Shown piece by piece: positions 8,880 to 17,355 of a stretch of 64,000 nucleotides of DNA. Source of the stretch: Chitinimonas koreensis (lineage in GTDB: Bacteria > Pseudomonadota > Gammaproteobacteria > Burkholderiales > Chitinimonadaceae); contig NZ_CP060704.1 in assembly GCF_014353015.1 (NCBI RefSeq), positions 4,551,001-4,615,000 of the forward strand. Reading direction: 5' to 3'. The notes below the pieces were generated by a model. It had not been told where the DNA came from and ran no database searches. It was given only the letters and a program-made list of their open reading frames with translations. Both the position numbers and the translations under genes were made by a program. Numbering within the stretch: position 1 is the stretch's first letter; every line of letters starts with the position of its first letter.

Positions 8880-9908
8880 TCAGGTGCGCTCGAAGCGCCA
8901 GCAGCCGTCGGCGCCGGCCTCGCGCCGCAGCAGGCCAGCCTGGCGCAGGTGGTTCAGGTGGGCGATGCATTCGGCCAGCGCGAACATGGTCTGGTAGAGA
9001 TCGAACATGCGGCCGAACAGCGCCGGCAGCAGTTCGAAGGCGGTGACCGGCGCGATGACGGCGGCCAGCAGCGCTTCGAGCCGCTCGGCATGGTGCGCCT
9101 TGAGCGCCTCGACCCGCGGCCGGATGCCGACGAAGGGTCGGCCGTGCGAAGGCAGCACCAGGGTGTCGTCGGGCAGCGCCAGGAAGCGGTCGAGCGAGGC
9201 GAGGAACTGGCCGACCGCGTCGACGTCCGGGTCGCTGCCCCAGGCGCCGACATTGGTCGAGATCTTGGGCAGCAGCATGTCGCCCGAGATCAGCACGCCG
9301 CGCTCGGCGCACCACAGCGCCATGTGCTCGGGCGAATGGCCGTAGCCGGGGATCGCCTGCCACTGCGCGCCGCCGAGCGCCAGCGTGTCGCCGGCCAGGA
9401 TGCGGTTGAAGGTGGCCGGCAGGCTTTTCACGCCCCAGTGGTAGCTGTTGCCGCGCGCGGCGTACTGCGCCAGCTGCGCGGCCGGCAGGCCGTGGCGGCC
9501 GAAATGGGCGTTGAGCGCGGCCACGTCGAAGCCCGGCAGGTCGTGCCAGACCGCGCGGGCATGGGCGAATTCGCCGAGGCTGGCGTGGAAGGGCGCGCCG
9601 AAGCGGCTCGACAGCCAGTCGGCCAGGCCGATGTGGTCGGGATGGTAGTGGGTCGCCACCACGCGTTCGAGCGGCCGGCCAGCCATCGGGCCGTCGAACA
9701 CGGCCTGCCAGGCGGCCCGGGTCGGCTCGCTGTCGTAGCCGGCGTCGACCGCGCTCCAGCCGCCAGCCTCCTCGATCAGCCACAGGTTGATGTGGTTGAG
9801 CGCGAACGGCAGCGGCATCTTCAGCCAGTGCACGCCGGGGGCGACTTCGAGCGTCGCGCCCGGTGCCGGCACGGCGTCGTGGAAGGGATAGCGGAGGCGG
9901 TGCGGCAT
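8880..9908 (-). CDS. MBL-fold metallo-hydrolase
   Basis: The product is 342 aa. The metallo-beta-lactamase fold shows the metal motif THYHPDHIGLADW, the later ligands GYGHSPEHMALW and SGDMLLP, and LVLPSHGRPF. After about residue 260 comes a helical C-terminal domain resembling a winged helix (AECIAHLNHLRQAGLLRREAG), as in the MBL-fold hydrolases associated with acyl-CoA pathways. It is divergent from liuR with a gap of about 116 bp, a place where genes of acyl-CoA metabolism are common. A thioester hydrolase role is a guess from context. Confidence 0.85.
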   Translation of the reverse strand: MPHRLRYPFHDAVPAPGATLEVAPGVHWLKMPLPFALNHINLWLIEEAGGWSAVDAGYDSEPTRAAWQAVFDGPMAGRPLERVVATHYHPDHIGLADWLSSRFGAPFHASLGEFAHARAVWHDLPGFDVAALNAHFGRHGLPAAQLAQYAARGNSYHWGVKSLPATFNRILAGDTLALGGAQWQAIPGYGHSPEHMALWCAERGVLISGDMLLPKISTNVGAWGSDPDVDAVGQFLASLDRFLALPDDTLVLPSHGRPFVGIRPRVEALKAHHAERLEALLAAVIAPVTAFELLPALFGRMFDLYQTMFALAECIAHLNHLRQAGLLRREAGADGCWRFERT

Positions 9909-10024
9909 GCTGCGGCGGGCCAGGCGGGCGAGGAGGAAGCGATTATGACAGTGCGGCTACCCTCTGCTATCTTCGGGCGGCGTATATAAACCAACATAAG
10001 CCACGATCCACGGCCGCCCTCGCC

Positions 10025-10402
10025 ATGCCCGACGACCGCACCTACACCATCACCGACCTCGCCCGCGAATTCGACCTCACCCCGCGCGCGATCCGCCACT
10101 ACGAACACGAGGGCCTCCTGGCCCCGGGCCGCCACGGCCGCAACCGGGTATTCACCCGCGCCGACCGCACCCGGCTCAAGCTGGTGCTGCGCGGCAAGCG
10201 GCTCGGCTTCTCGCTGCAGGAGACGCGCGAGCTGTTCGACCTGTACGACGCCGCCCGCGACGAGCGGCCGCAGCTGACCAAGCTGCTGGAATTCCTGCGC
10301 CCCAAGCGCGAGGCGCTCGAACAGCAGCGGCGCGACATCGACGCCATCCTGCTGGAAATGGACGACCTCGAGCACGAAGCCGAGCAGCTGCTGCGCGAAT
10401 GA
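10025..10402 (+). CDS. liuR: LiuR, MerR-family regulator of leucine/isovalerate catabolism
   Basis: The product is 125 aa. The N-terminal MerR winged helix reads YTITDLAREFDLTPRAIRHYEHEGLL, with the second recognition part RNRVFTRADRTRLKLVLRGKRLGFSL, followed by a long dimerisation coiled coil (about residues 75-123). There are no metal-binding cysteines, so it belongs to the small-molecule branch. It lies directly upstream of liuA with the operator between them, the arrangement known for LiuR in proteobacteria, where it represses the pathway until an acyl-CoA intermediate binds. The start at 10025 fits the usual domain start. The family naming rests on both sequence and context. Confidence 0.9.
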   Translation: MPDDRTYTITDLAREFDLTPRAIRHYEHEGLLAPGRHGRNRVFTRADRTRLKLVLRGKRLGFSLQETRELFDLYDAARDERPQLTKLLEFLRPKREALEQQRRDIDAILLEMDDLEHEAEQLLRE

Positions 10403-10423
10403 CCCGCGCTTTTGCGCGATAGA

Positions 10424-10452
10424 TTGACGTTGACGTCAACGTCACATACAGT
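10424..10452 (+). promoter_or_regulatory. LiuR operator and liuA promoter
   Basis: Bases 10425-10444 form a perfect 20-bp palindrome, TGACGTTGACGTCAACGTCA. It overlaps a -35-like TTGACG (10424-10429), and a -10-like TACAGT lies 17 bp downstream (10447-10452). A MerR-family regulator next door, binding a palindrome on the promoter, is the expected arrangement. No second copy of this palindrome was seen in front of liuB or liuC. Confidence 0.8.
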
Positions 10453-10605
10453 GCCGAGCAAATGCTCGGGCGCCGTTCCATTGCGCAAATCAACCGCCGC
10501 CCGGCGCGAAAACGACTATCAATCGACGGAACACGCGCGCGGTGCGGCAAGCGCACCCTGCCCGTTCGACCGCGGTCCGACCGATCCGCCACTGGAGACG
10601 ACACC

Positions 10606-11772
10606 ATGCACATCCCCGCCCTCAACTTCGGCCTCGGCGAAGACGTCGACATGCTGCGCGAAGCCGTGCAGAACTTCGTGGCGGCCGAGCTGGCGCCGAA
10701 CGCCGCGCGCATCGACGAGGAAAACCTGTTCCCGGCCCAGATGTGGCGCAAGTTCGGCGAGATGGGCCTGCTGGGCCTGACCGTCGCCGAGGAATACGGC
10801 GGTACCGACATGGGCTACCTGGCCCATATCGTGGCGATGGAAGAGATCTCGCGCGGCTCGGCCTCGGTCGGCCTGTCCTACGGCGCGCATTCCAACCTGT
10901 GCGTGAACCAGATCCACAAGAACGGCAACGCCGAGCAGAAGGCGCGCTTCCTGCCCAAGCTGGTGTCGGGCGAGCACGTCGGCGCGCTGGCCATGAGCGA
11001 GCCGAACGCCGGCAGCGACGTGGTGAGCATGAAGCTGCGCGCCGACAAGGTCGGCGACCGCTACGTGCTGAACGGCTCGAAGATGTGGATCACCAACGGC
11101 GGCGACGCCGACGTGCTGGTGGTCTACGCCAAGACCGACGTCAACGCCGGCGCCAAGGGGATGACCGCCTTCATCCTCGAGCCCAAGCATGCCAAGGGCT
11201 TCAGCAGCGGCAGCAAGCTCGACAAGCTCGGCATGCGCGGCTCCAACACCTACCCGATCTTCTTCGACGACGTCGAGGTGCCCGAGGAGAACGTGCTCGG
11301 CGCGGTCGGCCGCGGCGTGAACGTGCTGATGAGCGGCCTCGACTACGAGCGCGCGGTGCTGGCCGGCGGCCCGCTCGGCATCATGGCCGCCGCCATCGAC
11401 GCGGTGGTGCCCTATGTGCACGAGCGCAAGCAGTTCGGCCAGGCGATCGGCGAATTCGAGCTGATGCAAGGGAAGCTGGCCGACATGTACGCGACCTGGA
11501 GCGCCTGCCGCGCCTACGTCTACACCGTCGGCCGCGCGCTGGACCGCGGCGAGACCACCCGCAAGGACGCCGCCGGCGCGATCCTCTACGCCGCCGAGAA
11601 GGCGACCTGGATGGCCGGCGAGGCGATCCAGACGCTGGGCGGCAACGGCTACATCCGCGAATACCCGGTCGAGCGCCTGTGGCGCGACGCCAAGCTGTAC
11701 GAGATCGGCGCCGGCACCAGCGAGATCCGCCGCATGCTGATCGGCCGCGAGCTGTTCAACGAAACCAAGTGA
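10606..11772 (+). CDS. liuA: Isovaleryl-CoA dehydrogenase
   Basis: The product is 388 aa and oxidises isovaleryl-CoA to 3-methylcrotonyl-CoA with FAD, passing electrons to ETF. It has the acyl-CoA dehydrogenase layout: LAMSEPNAGSDVVSMKLRA and MWITNGGDADVLVVYAKT. The diagnostic feature is the placement of the catalytic base: Glu lies in LDYERAVLAGGPLGIM, as in isovaleryl-CoA dehydrogenases, while the usual position near the C-terminus reads YEIGAGTSEI, with Gly in place of Glu. GGAGA precedes the ATG at 10606. First structural gene after liuR, under the operator above. Confidence 0.95.
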   Translation: MHIPALNFGLGEDVDMLREAVQNFVAAELAPNAARIDEENLFPAQMWRKFGEMGLLGLTVAEEYGGTDMGYLAHIVAMEEISRGSASVGLSYGAHSNLCVNQIHKNGNAEQKARFLPKLVSGEHVGALAMSEPNAGSDVVSMKLRADKVGDRYVLNGSKMWITNGGDADVLVVYAKTDVNAGAKGMTAFILEPKHAKGFSSGSKLDKLGMRGSNTYPIFFDDVEVPEENVLGAVGRGVNVLMSGLDYERAVLAGGPLGIMAAAIDAVVPYVHERKQFGQAIGEFELMQGKLADMYATWSACRAYVYTVGRALDRGETTRKDAAGAILYAAEKATWMAGEAIQTLGGNGYIREYPVERLWRDAKLYEIGAGTSEIRRMLIGRELFNETK

Positions 11773-11824
11773 TCGGCGCGCGCCGATGCAACGCCGTGCC
11801 GGGCCGCTTCGCGCGGCCGTCCGC

Positions 11825-12595
11825 TCACTGCAGGGTGCCGAGGTAGCGGTTGCGGATCGCCCGCAGCGCGCCGCGCCGCTCGAGCTGGGCGACCGCCTGG
11901 TCGAGCGCGACGAGATCGGCCGGCGTCAGGCTCTGCCGGCTCAGCATGAAGTGCACCGGGCTGCGGTTGACGCTGAACGGCAGCGCCGCGATGCCGGGCA
12001 CCGCCTGGCTGCGGATCGAATCGGCCAACGCGTAGCGGTCGCCGATCAGCACCCGGCCACGGTCGAACAGCAGGAGCCGCACGCCGTTGGCGTAGCCTTC
12101 GTAGCGCGTCAACAGGCCGGCCGACTCGAAGGCCGGCTGCAGCCGCTCGTAGTCGGCGCCGTACCAGCCCGAGTTCGGCGCGATCAGCGGGATCCGGCGC
12201 GCCAGCAATTCGTCGAGCGAGCCGGTGGCCAGCGCCACCGCGTCGCTGCTGCGCGCCAGCGCGGCCATCTCCTCGTCGCGATAGCTGCGGGTGAACCAGG
12301 CGTAGCCGCGCCGCTCCTCGGTCGCCGAGGCGGCCACCAGCAGGTCGAGCGCGCCCTGCTGGAACATCAGCAGCCGGCGCTTGCGCGGCAGGTCGTAGAC
12401 GAAGGCCAGCTTGCAGCCGGCCTGGTCGGCCACCGCGCGCAGCAGCTCGAAATCGAGGCCGGCCGGCTCGCCCTTGGCATCGCGCTGGGCATAGGGCGGC
12501 CAGTCCTCGAACGGCACGCGCAGCGTGCGGCTGCAGGCGGCGTGGGCAGTACAGGAAACGAGCAGGACGAAGAGCGCGAACAGGCGGTACGGCAT
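11825..12595 (-). CDS. Periplasmic solute-binding protein (SBP_bac_3 type), orphan
   Basis: The product is 256 aa with a clean signal peptide (MPYRLFALFVLLVSCTAHA, cut before ACSRTLRV). The mature protein follows the family 3 layout: VPFEDWPPYAQRDAKGEPAG, then LDFELLRAVADQAGCKLAF and ALDLLVAASATEERRGYAWFT. No transporter genes are nearby. It is placed antisense to the liu operon, convergent with liuA; the 52-bp gap holds a small GC hairpin (11802-11818). The start at 12595 is chosen for the signal peptide. Confidence 0.82.
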   Translation of the reverse strand: MPYRLFALFVLLVSCTAHAACSRTLRVPFEDWPPYAQRDAKGEPAGLDFELLRAVADQAGCKLAFVYDLPRKRRLLMFQQGALDLLVAASATEERRGYAWFTRSYRDEEMAALARSSDAVALATGSLDELLARRIPLIAPNSGWYGADYERLQPAFESAGLLTRYEGYANGVRLLLFDRGRVLIGDRYALADSIRSQAVPGIAALPFSVNRSPVHFMLSRQSLTPADLVALDQAVAQLERRGALRAIRNRYLGTLQ

Positions 12596-12800
12596 AGAAG
12601 AAACGATAGAGCACCCGGGGCCGCGTGGCGGGACGTCGAAGGCGTGGGCGGGCCCGAATGGTAAGTGCGCACCGGGCCGGCCCTGCCGCCGGCTGATGAA
12701 CGGCATTCCGTCCGGCCGCGCCGCCCGCCGGACGATCCAGCAGCAATCCCCGCCGCCGGCCACGCCGAGCGGCACAACCGAACAGATTCAGGAGCCCACC

Positions 12801-13982
12801 ATGTCCGACCCCATCGTCATCGTCTCCGCCGTCCGCACCCCCATGGGCGGGCTGATGGGCGACTTCGCCAGCCTCACCGCCGGCCAGCTCGGCGCAGCCG
12901 CCATCCGTGCCGCGGTCGAGCGCGCCGGCCTCGCGCCGGGCGACGTCGAGGAAGTGATCATGGGCAACGTGCTGCCGGCCGGCCAGGGCCAGGCGCCGGC
13001 CCGCCAGGCCGCGCTCGGCGCCGGCCTGCCGCTCGGCGCGCACTGCACCACCGTCAACAAGATGTGCGGCAGCGGCATGAAGGCGATCATGCTGGCGCAC
13101 GACCTCCTGCGCGCCGGCAACGGCGACGTGATCGTCGCCGGCGGCATGGAGAGCATGAGCAATGCGCCCTACCTGCTGCAGAAGGCGCGCGGCGGCTACC
13201 GGCTGGGCCACGGCGAGCTGAAGGACCACATGTTCCTCGACGGCCTCGAGGACGCCTACGACAAGGGCCGGCTGATGGGCACCTTCGCCGAGGAATGCGC
13301 CGACAAGTACGGTTTCAGCCGCGCCGCCCAGGACGAATTCGCGCTGCGCTCGCTGAGCCGCGCGGTGGCGGCCATCGAAGGCGGCAACTTCAAGGACGAG
13401 ATCGCGCCGGTGACGGTCGCCGGCAAGAAGGGCGACCTGCTGATCGCCGTCGACGAGCAGCCCGGCAAGGCGATGCCGGAGAAGATCCCGGCGCTCAAAC
13501 CGGCCTTCCGCAAGGACGGCACCGTCACCGCCGCCAATTCCAGCTCGATCTCGGACGGCGCCGCCGCGGTGGTGCTGATGCGCGAGTCGGAAGCCCGCGC
13601 GCGCGGCCTGACGCCGCTGGCGCGCATCGTCGGCCACGCCAGCCATGCCCAGGAACCGGGCTGGTTCACCACCGCGCCGGTCGGCGCGATGAAGAAGCTG
13701 TTCGAGAAGACCGGCTGGAGCGCCGAGTCGGTCGACCTGTACGAGATCAACGAAGCGTTCGCGGTAGTCGCCATGGCCGCCATGCACGAGCTGGCGCTGC
13801 CGGCCGACAAGGTCAACGTGCACGGCGGCGCCTGCGCGCTGGGCCACCCGATCGGCGCCAGCGGCGCCCGCATCGTGGCCACCCTGATCCATGCGCTGCG
13901 CCAGTACGGCAAGCGCCGCGGCGTGGCCAGCCTGTGCATCGGCGGCGGCGAAGCAACCGCGCTGGCGCTGGAACTGTGCTGA
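12801..13982 (+). CDS. Acetyl-CoA C-acyltransferase (thiolase)
   Basis: The product is 393 aa, a full-length thiolase. The acylated cysteine is in TTVNKMCGSGMKAIM, the conserved NEAFAVVAMAAMHE carries the active-site Asn and Glu, and GGACALGHPIGASGARI carries the catalytic His and the second Cys. It joins two acetyl-CoA or cleaves acetoacetyl-CoA. In a leucine pathway it would handle the acetoacetate released by HMG-CoA lyase after CoA transfer. An AGGAG ribosome-binding site is visible at about 12790. It is divergent from the solute-binding protein gene. Confidence 0.93.
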   Translation: MSDPIVIVSAVRTPMGGLMGDFASLTAGQLGAAAIRAAVERAGLAPGDVEEVIMGNVLPAGQGQAPARQAALGAGLPLGAHCTTVNKMCGSGMKAIMLAHDLLRAGNGDVIVAGGMESMSNAPYLLQKARGGYRLGHGELKDHMFLDGLEDAYDKGRLMGTFAEECADKYGFSRAAQDEFALRSLSRAVAAIEGGNFKDEIAPVTVAGKKGDLLIAVDEQPGKAMPEKIPALKPAFRKDGTVTAANSSSISDGAAAVVLMRESEARARGLTPLARIVGHASHAQEPGWFTTAPVGAMKKLFEKTGWSAESVDLYEINEAFAVVAMAAMHELALPADKVNVHGGACALGHPIGASGARIVATLIHALRQYGKRRGVASLCIGGGEATALALELC

Positions 13983-14037
13983 TCGGCGGGTGCGGGCGGA
14001 CTAAAGTGAAAGCATCGTCCGCCCGAACCTGCCCGCC

Positions 14038-14811
14038 ATGCGCCCGTCGCCTCTCCTGTTCCTGCTGCTCCTGTCCGCCGCGGCCGTGCCGGCCGAGCTG
14101 CGCATCTCGCTGTGCGAGTGCGATTCGCCGCCCTTCGTGGAGTTCGACGTGAGGGGCAACCGGCCGCGCGGCGGCCTGATCAAGGACATCGGCGACCAGG
14201 TGGCGCGGCAGATGGGCTACACGCCGCGCTACGTGGTGCTGTCGCGCAAGCGCATGGACCTGGCGCTGACCCGCGGCGACACCGATCTCAACTGTTTCTT
14301 CAACCCGGGCTGGACGGCGCTGGCCGACCAGCTCGAATGGACCGAGGAGACCGTGCCCCAGATCGAGCGGCTGCTGATGCCGGCCGAGGCGGCGCGCCGC
14401 GTGCACGGGCTCGACGATCTCCACGGCCTGCGCCTGGGCCTGATCCACGGCTTCCACTACCCGACGCTGGAGCCGCTGATCGCCGCCGGCCAGATCGTGC
14501 CGGTGTACGAGCGCGACCACCTCTCCAACTTCCGCCTGCTCGAACGCGGCGCGGTCGACGCGGTGGTCAGCGCCGACCTGCAGATCGCCCACTACCTGCA
14601 CGGCCGCGACAAGGGCGCGCCGGTGGCGGTGGCCGATTTCGTGCTGAGCTCGACGCCGACCTATTGCGTGGTGCCCAAGGCCAGCCCGATCGACGCCGCC
14701 GCGGTGCAGCGCGCCGTGCATACCCTGCGCGAGCAGGGCGTGTTCGATCGATTGCTCAACCAGTACCGCGGGCCGCACCTGCGCGCCCCGGCCCGGACCG
14801 AATCGCCATGA
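14038..14811 (+). CDS. Periplasmic solute-binding protein (SBP_bac_3 type), orphan
   Basis: The product is 257 aa. The signal peptide MRPSPLLFLLLLSAAAVPA is followed by ELRISLCECDSPPFVEFD, an unusual entry with two cysteines where other members have an aromatic binding motif. LIKDIGDQVARQMGYTPRYV and GDTDLNCFFNPGWT follow the family layout, with LRLGLIHGFHYPTLEPLI opening lobe two. The stop overlaps the next start by four bases (ATGA), so it is translationally coupled to the MaoC gene. That pairing is odd and may hint that the ligand is an acid handled by this cluster, but this is speculative. Confidence 0.78.
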   Translation: MRPSPLLFLLLLSAAAVPAELRISLCECDSPPFVEFDVRGNRPRGGLIKDIGDQVARQMGYTPRYVVLSRKRMDLALTRGDTDLNCFFNPGWTALADQLEWTEETVPQIERLLMPAEAARRVHGLDDLHGLRLGLIHGFHYPTLEPLIAAGQIVPVYERDHLSNFRLLERGAVDAVVSADLQIAHYLHGRDKGAPVAVADFVLSSTPTYCVVPKASPIDAAAVQRAVHTLREQGVFDRLLNQYRGPHLRAPARTESP

Positions 14812-15269
14812 CGCTCTATTTCGAAGACCTCAAGCCCGGCCGCGTGTTCAAGGCCGGCCCGGTGACCGTCGATCCCGCCGAGGTGCACGACTTCGCCCGG
14901 CGCTACGATCCGCAACCGTTCCATCTCGACGAAGCGGCCGGTGCCGCCAGCGTGTTCGGCGGCCTGGTCGCCAGCGGCTGGCAGACGGCCGCCTACAGCA
15001 TGCGCATGCTGGCCGCCAGCGAGCTGAACAGCATCGCCAACGGCCTGGTGGGCCTGCAGATCGACAAGCTGATGTGGCACCAGCCGGTGAAGCCGGGCGA
15101 CGTGCTGAACGCCGAATTCGACGTGATGGGCCGCAAGCACTCGCGCTCCAAGCCCGAGTTCGGCGTGGTGCAGCTGGCCTGGCGCACCTTCAACCAGCGG
15201 GGAGAGCTGGTGATGAGTCTGGAGAATGCGATCTGGGTGGCGGTGAAGAACGTGAAAAGTGAAACGTGA
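14808..15269 (+). CDS. MaoC-like dehydratase
   Basis: The product is 153 aa with a hot-dog fold. The hydratase-2 motif is present as RRYDPQPFHLDEAA, keeping the catalytic Asp and His; GGLVASGWQTAAYSMRM and GLQIDKLMWHQPVKPGD are typical of the MaoC family. These enzymes hydrate or dehydrate enoyl-CoA esters. The start overlaps the upstream stop. The last codons (VKNVKSET and stop) fall inside repeat element copy C, so the natural C-terminus may have been altered by that element. Confidence 0.88.
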   Translation: MTLYFEDLKPGRVFKAGPVTVDPAEVHDFARRYDPQPFHLDEAAGAASVFGGLVASGWQTAAYSMRMLAASELNSIANGLVGLQIDKLMWHQPVKPGDVLNAEFDVMGRKHSRSKPEFGVVQLAWRTFNQRGELVMSLENAIWVAVKNVKSET

Positions 15270-15370
15270 AACGTGGAGCAGCCGCTACGCGGCGCTGATT
15301 TCAGGTGCGGCAACGCCGCACCACGTTTCACGTTTCACCCATGCCGCGCAGCGGCGAATCACGTTTCACG
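15243..15370. repeat. GTGAAA-heptad inverted repeat element, copy C
   Basis: GTGAAA-type heptads from 15243 run over the end of the MaoC gene, whose TGA stop lies in a heptad. GCCGCTACGCGGC follows, then the palindrome GGTGCGGCAACGCCGCACC, then TTTCAC heptads interleaved with GCCGCGCAGCGGCG up to 15370. The acyl-CoA dehydrogenase gene starts 34 bp later. Confidence 0.75.
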
Positions 15371-15404
15371 CCTGGCGCGCCAACAAACATAAGAGGGACA
15401 ACTC

Positions 15405-16547
15405 ATGATTCTCAGCGAAGAACACCAGCTCATCCGCGACAGCGTGCGCGATTTCGCCCGCGAGCGGCTGTGGCCGACGGCCGGGCTGCGTGACGAGACC
15501 CATGCCTTTCCGCACGACGAGCTGGCCATGGCGGCCGAGCTCGGCCTCCTGGGCCTGACCGTGCCGACCGACTGGGACGGCGCCGGGCTCGACTACCTGG
15601 CCGCCGCGCTGGCGATCGAGGAACTGGCGGCCGGCGACGGCGCCTTCTCGACCATCGTGTCGGTGCACAACTCGGTCGGCTGCGGCCCGGTCCTGGCGTT
15701 CGGCACCGAGGCGCAGAAGGAGCAGTACCTGAAGAAGCTCGCCAGCGGCCGCTGGCTGGCCAGCTTCTGCCTGACCGAGCCGCAGGTCGGCTCCGACGCC
15801 GGCGCGATCAAGACCCGCGCGGTGCGCGACGGCGACCACTACGTGCTCAACGGCGCCAAGCAGTTCATCACCAACGGCAAGAACGGCCACGTCAGCATCG
15901 TCATCGCCGTCACCGACCCGGCCGCCGGCAAGAAGGGCCTGAGCGCCTTCATCGTGCCGACCGACACGCCCGGCTACACCGTGTCGCGCATCGAGAAGAA
16001 GCTCGGCCAGGCCGCCAGCGACACCTGCGCCATCGTGCTGGACGACTGCCGGGTGCCGGCCGCCAACCTGCTGGGCGCGGAAGGCATGGGCTACAAGGTG
16101 GCGCTGGCCAGCCTCGAATCGGGCCGCATCGGCATCGCCGCCCAGGCGGTCGGCATGGCGCGTTCTGCCTACGAGTGCGCACTGCAATACAGCAAGGAGC
16201 GCGAGACCTTCGGCAAGCCGATCATCGAGCACCAGGCGGTCGCCTTCCGCCTGGCCGAGATGGCGACCCAGCTCGAGGCCGCGCGCCAGCTGATCTGGCA
16301 CGCCGCCACGCTGAAGGACGCCGGCCTGCCCTGCCTCAAGGAGGCCAGCATGGCCAAGCTGTTCGCCAGCGAGATCGCCGAACGCGTCTGCTCGGATGCG
16401 ATCCAGATCCACGGGGGCTATGGTTATCTCAACGACTTCCCGGTCGAACGCATCTATCGCGACGTGCGCGTGTGCCAGATCTACGAGGGCACCAGCGACA
16501 TCCAGAAGATCGTCATCGGCCGGGCGATCGCGGCGGAAATTATGTGA
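15405..16547 (+). CDS. Acyl-CoA dehydrogenase
   Basis: The product is 380 aa, a short-chain-type FAD acyl-CoA dehydrogenase. It shows FCLTEPQVGSDAGAIKTRA, KQFITNGKNGHVSIVIAV, and the catalytic Glu in its usual place in CQIYEGTSDIQKIVIGR, unlike liuA. IHGGYGYLNDFPVERIYRD is also standard. The substrate cannot be fixed from sequence; butyryl- or 2-methylbutyryl-CoA are reasonable given the branched-chain context. Its TGA stop is the first TGA of repeat copy D. It lies in the interval that separates liuA from liuB. Confidence 0.92.
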   Translation: MILSEEHQLIRDSVRDFARERLWPTAGLRDETHAFPHDELAMAAELGLLGLTVPTDWDGAGLDYLAAALAIEELAAGDGAFSTIVSVHNSVGCGPVLAFGTEAQKEQYLKKLASGRWLASFCLTEPQVGSDAGAIKTRAVRDGDHYVLNGAKQFITNGKNGHVSIVIAVTDPAAGKKGLSAFIVPTDTPGYTVSRIEKKLGQAASDTCAIVLDDCRVPAANLLGAEGMGYKVALASLESGRIGIAAQAVGMARSAYECALQYSKERETFGKPIIEHQAVAFRLAEMATQLEAARQLIWHAATLKDAGLPCLKEASMAKLFASEIAERVCSDAIQIHGGYGYLNDFPVERIYRDVRVCQIYEGTSDIQKIVIGRAIAAEIM

Positions 16548-16685
16548 AAAGTGAAATGTGACTCGCCGCTGCGCGGCATCGGTGAAACGTAGTGCGGCGC
16601 CGCCGCACCAAGCAAGCGGCGGCACGCCAAAACGCGAGCCGCATGGCGGCGACCCACGTTTCACCTTTCACCTTTCACGTTTCAC
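16544..16685. repeat. GTGAAA-heptad inverted repeat element, copy D
   Basis: The left arm 16544-16576 (GTGAAA heptads, then GCCGCTGCGCGGC) and the right arm 16634-16685 (GCCGCATGGCGGC, then four TTTCAC heptads) flank a short GCGGCGCCGCCGC centre. It supplies the stop codon of the dehydrogenase and ends 12 bp before the GNAT start codon, so it also forms that gene's leader. Confidence 0.75.
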
Positions 16686-16697
16686 TGGGGTCCAAAC

Positions 16698-17207
16698 ATG
16701 CAAGAACAAATCCAGCGCATCCGCCCCGACCAGGCGGACGTCCTGCGCGGCCTGCGGCTCCTCGGGCTGGAAGACGCGCCCGACGCGTTCGGCCGCCGCT
16801 ACGCCGAAGTCGCGGCGCGGCCGTTCCAGTACTGGTGCGACCACGTCCAGCGCTACGCCAGCAGCAGCGATTCGGCCACCTTCGTGCTCTACCGCGCCGG
16901 CAAGCCGGTCGGCATGGCCGGGGCCTATCTCGAAGGCGGCCGCCGCGACCATGCCTACATCTGCAATATGTGGGTCGAGCCGGCCTACCGCCGCGGCGGC
17001 GCAGGCGCGCGGCTGGTCGACACCGCCAACCGCTGGCTGGCCGAGCGGGGCGTCGAGCGCATCAACGCCTGGGTGGTCGACACCAACGACACCGCGCTGC
17101 GCTTCTACGAAACGCTCGGCTTCGTCCGCCTCGAGCAGCGCCGGCCGATGCCGGGCAATCCCGGCCACGACGAGGTGCTGCTGGTGTTCGACACCGCGCT
17201 GCTCTAA
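16698..17207 (+). CDS. GNAT-family N-acetyltransferase
   Basis: The product is 169 aa. The acetyl-CoA-binding motif A is seen as NMWVEPAYRRGGAGARLVD, preceded by the beta-4 strand HAYICN, and followed by DTNDTALRFYETLGFVRLE, the usual motif B. It would transfer an acetyl group to an amine of unknown identity. The leader and ribosome-binding region (ACTGGGGTCCAAAC) come partly from repeat copy D. No functional link to the surrounding acyl-CoA genes is evident. Confidence 0.88.
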   Translation: MQEQIQRIRPDQADVLRGLRLLGLEDAPDAFGRRYAEVAARPFQYWCDHVQRYASSSDSATFVLYRAGKPVGMAGAYLEGGRRDHAYICNMWVEPAYRRGGAGARLVDTANRWLAERGVERINAWVVDTNDTALRFYETLGFVRLEQRRPMPGNPGHDEVLLVFDTALL

Positions 17208-17227
17208 CCCGCCATCCACACGATCGC

Positions 17228-17326
17228 GCAGGAGCGGCCGGCCCCGCACCGGACCTCGGCCGACGACGGCACGGCGCCAACCGCGCCGGCCGCGGCCGAA
17301 GCCCGCTACCGGCCGGCCGCTCCTGC
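17228..17326. repeat. GCAGGAGCGGCCGG inverted repeat
   Basis: Perfect 14-bp inverted arms (17228-17241 and 17313-17326) enclose about 70 bp of GC-rich sequence with further short palindromes. It is a diverged relative of the GGAGCGGCTTCAGCCGC family at 24201 and 58711. Confidence 0.7.
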
Positions 17327-17355
17327 CAAACCCGCCCGACCGCCTCGGAGACGAC

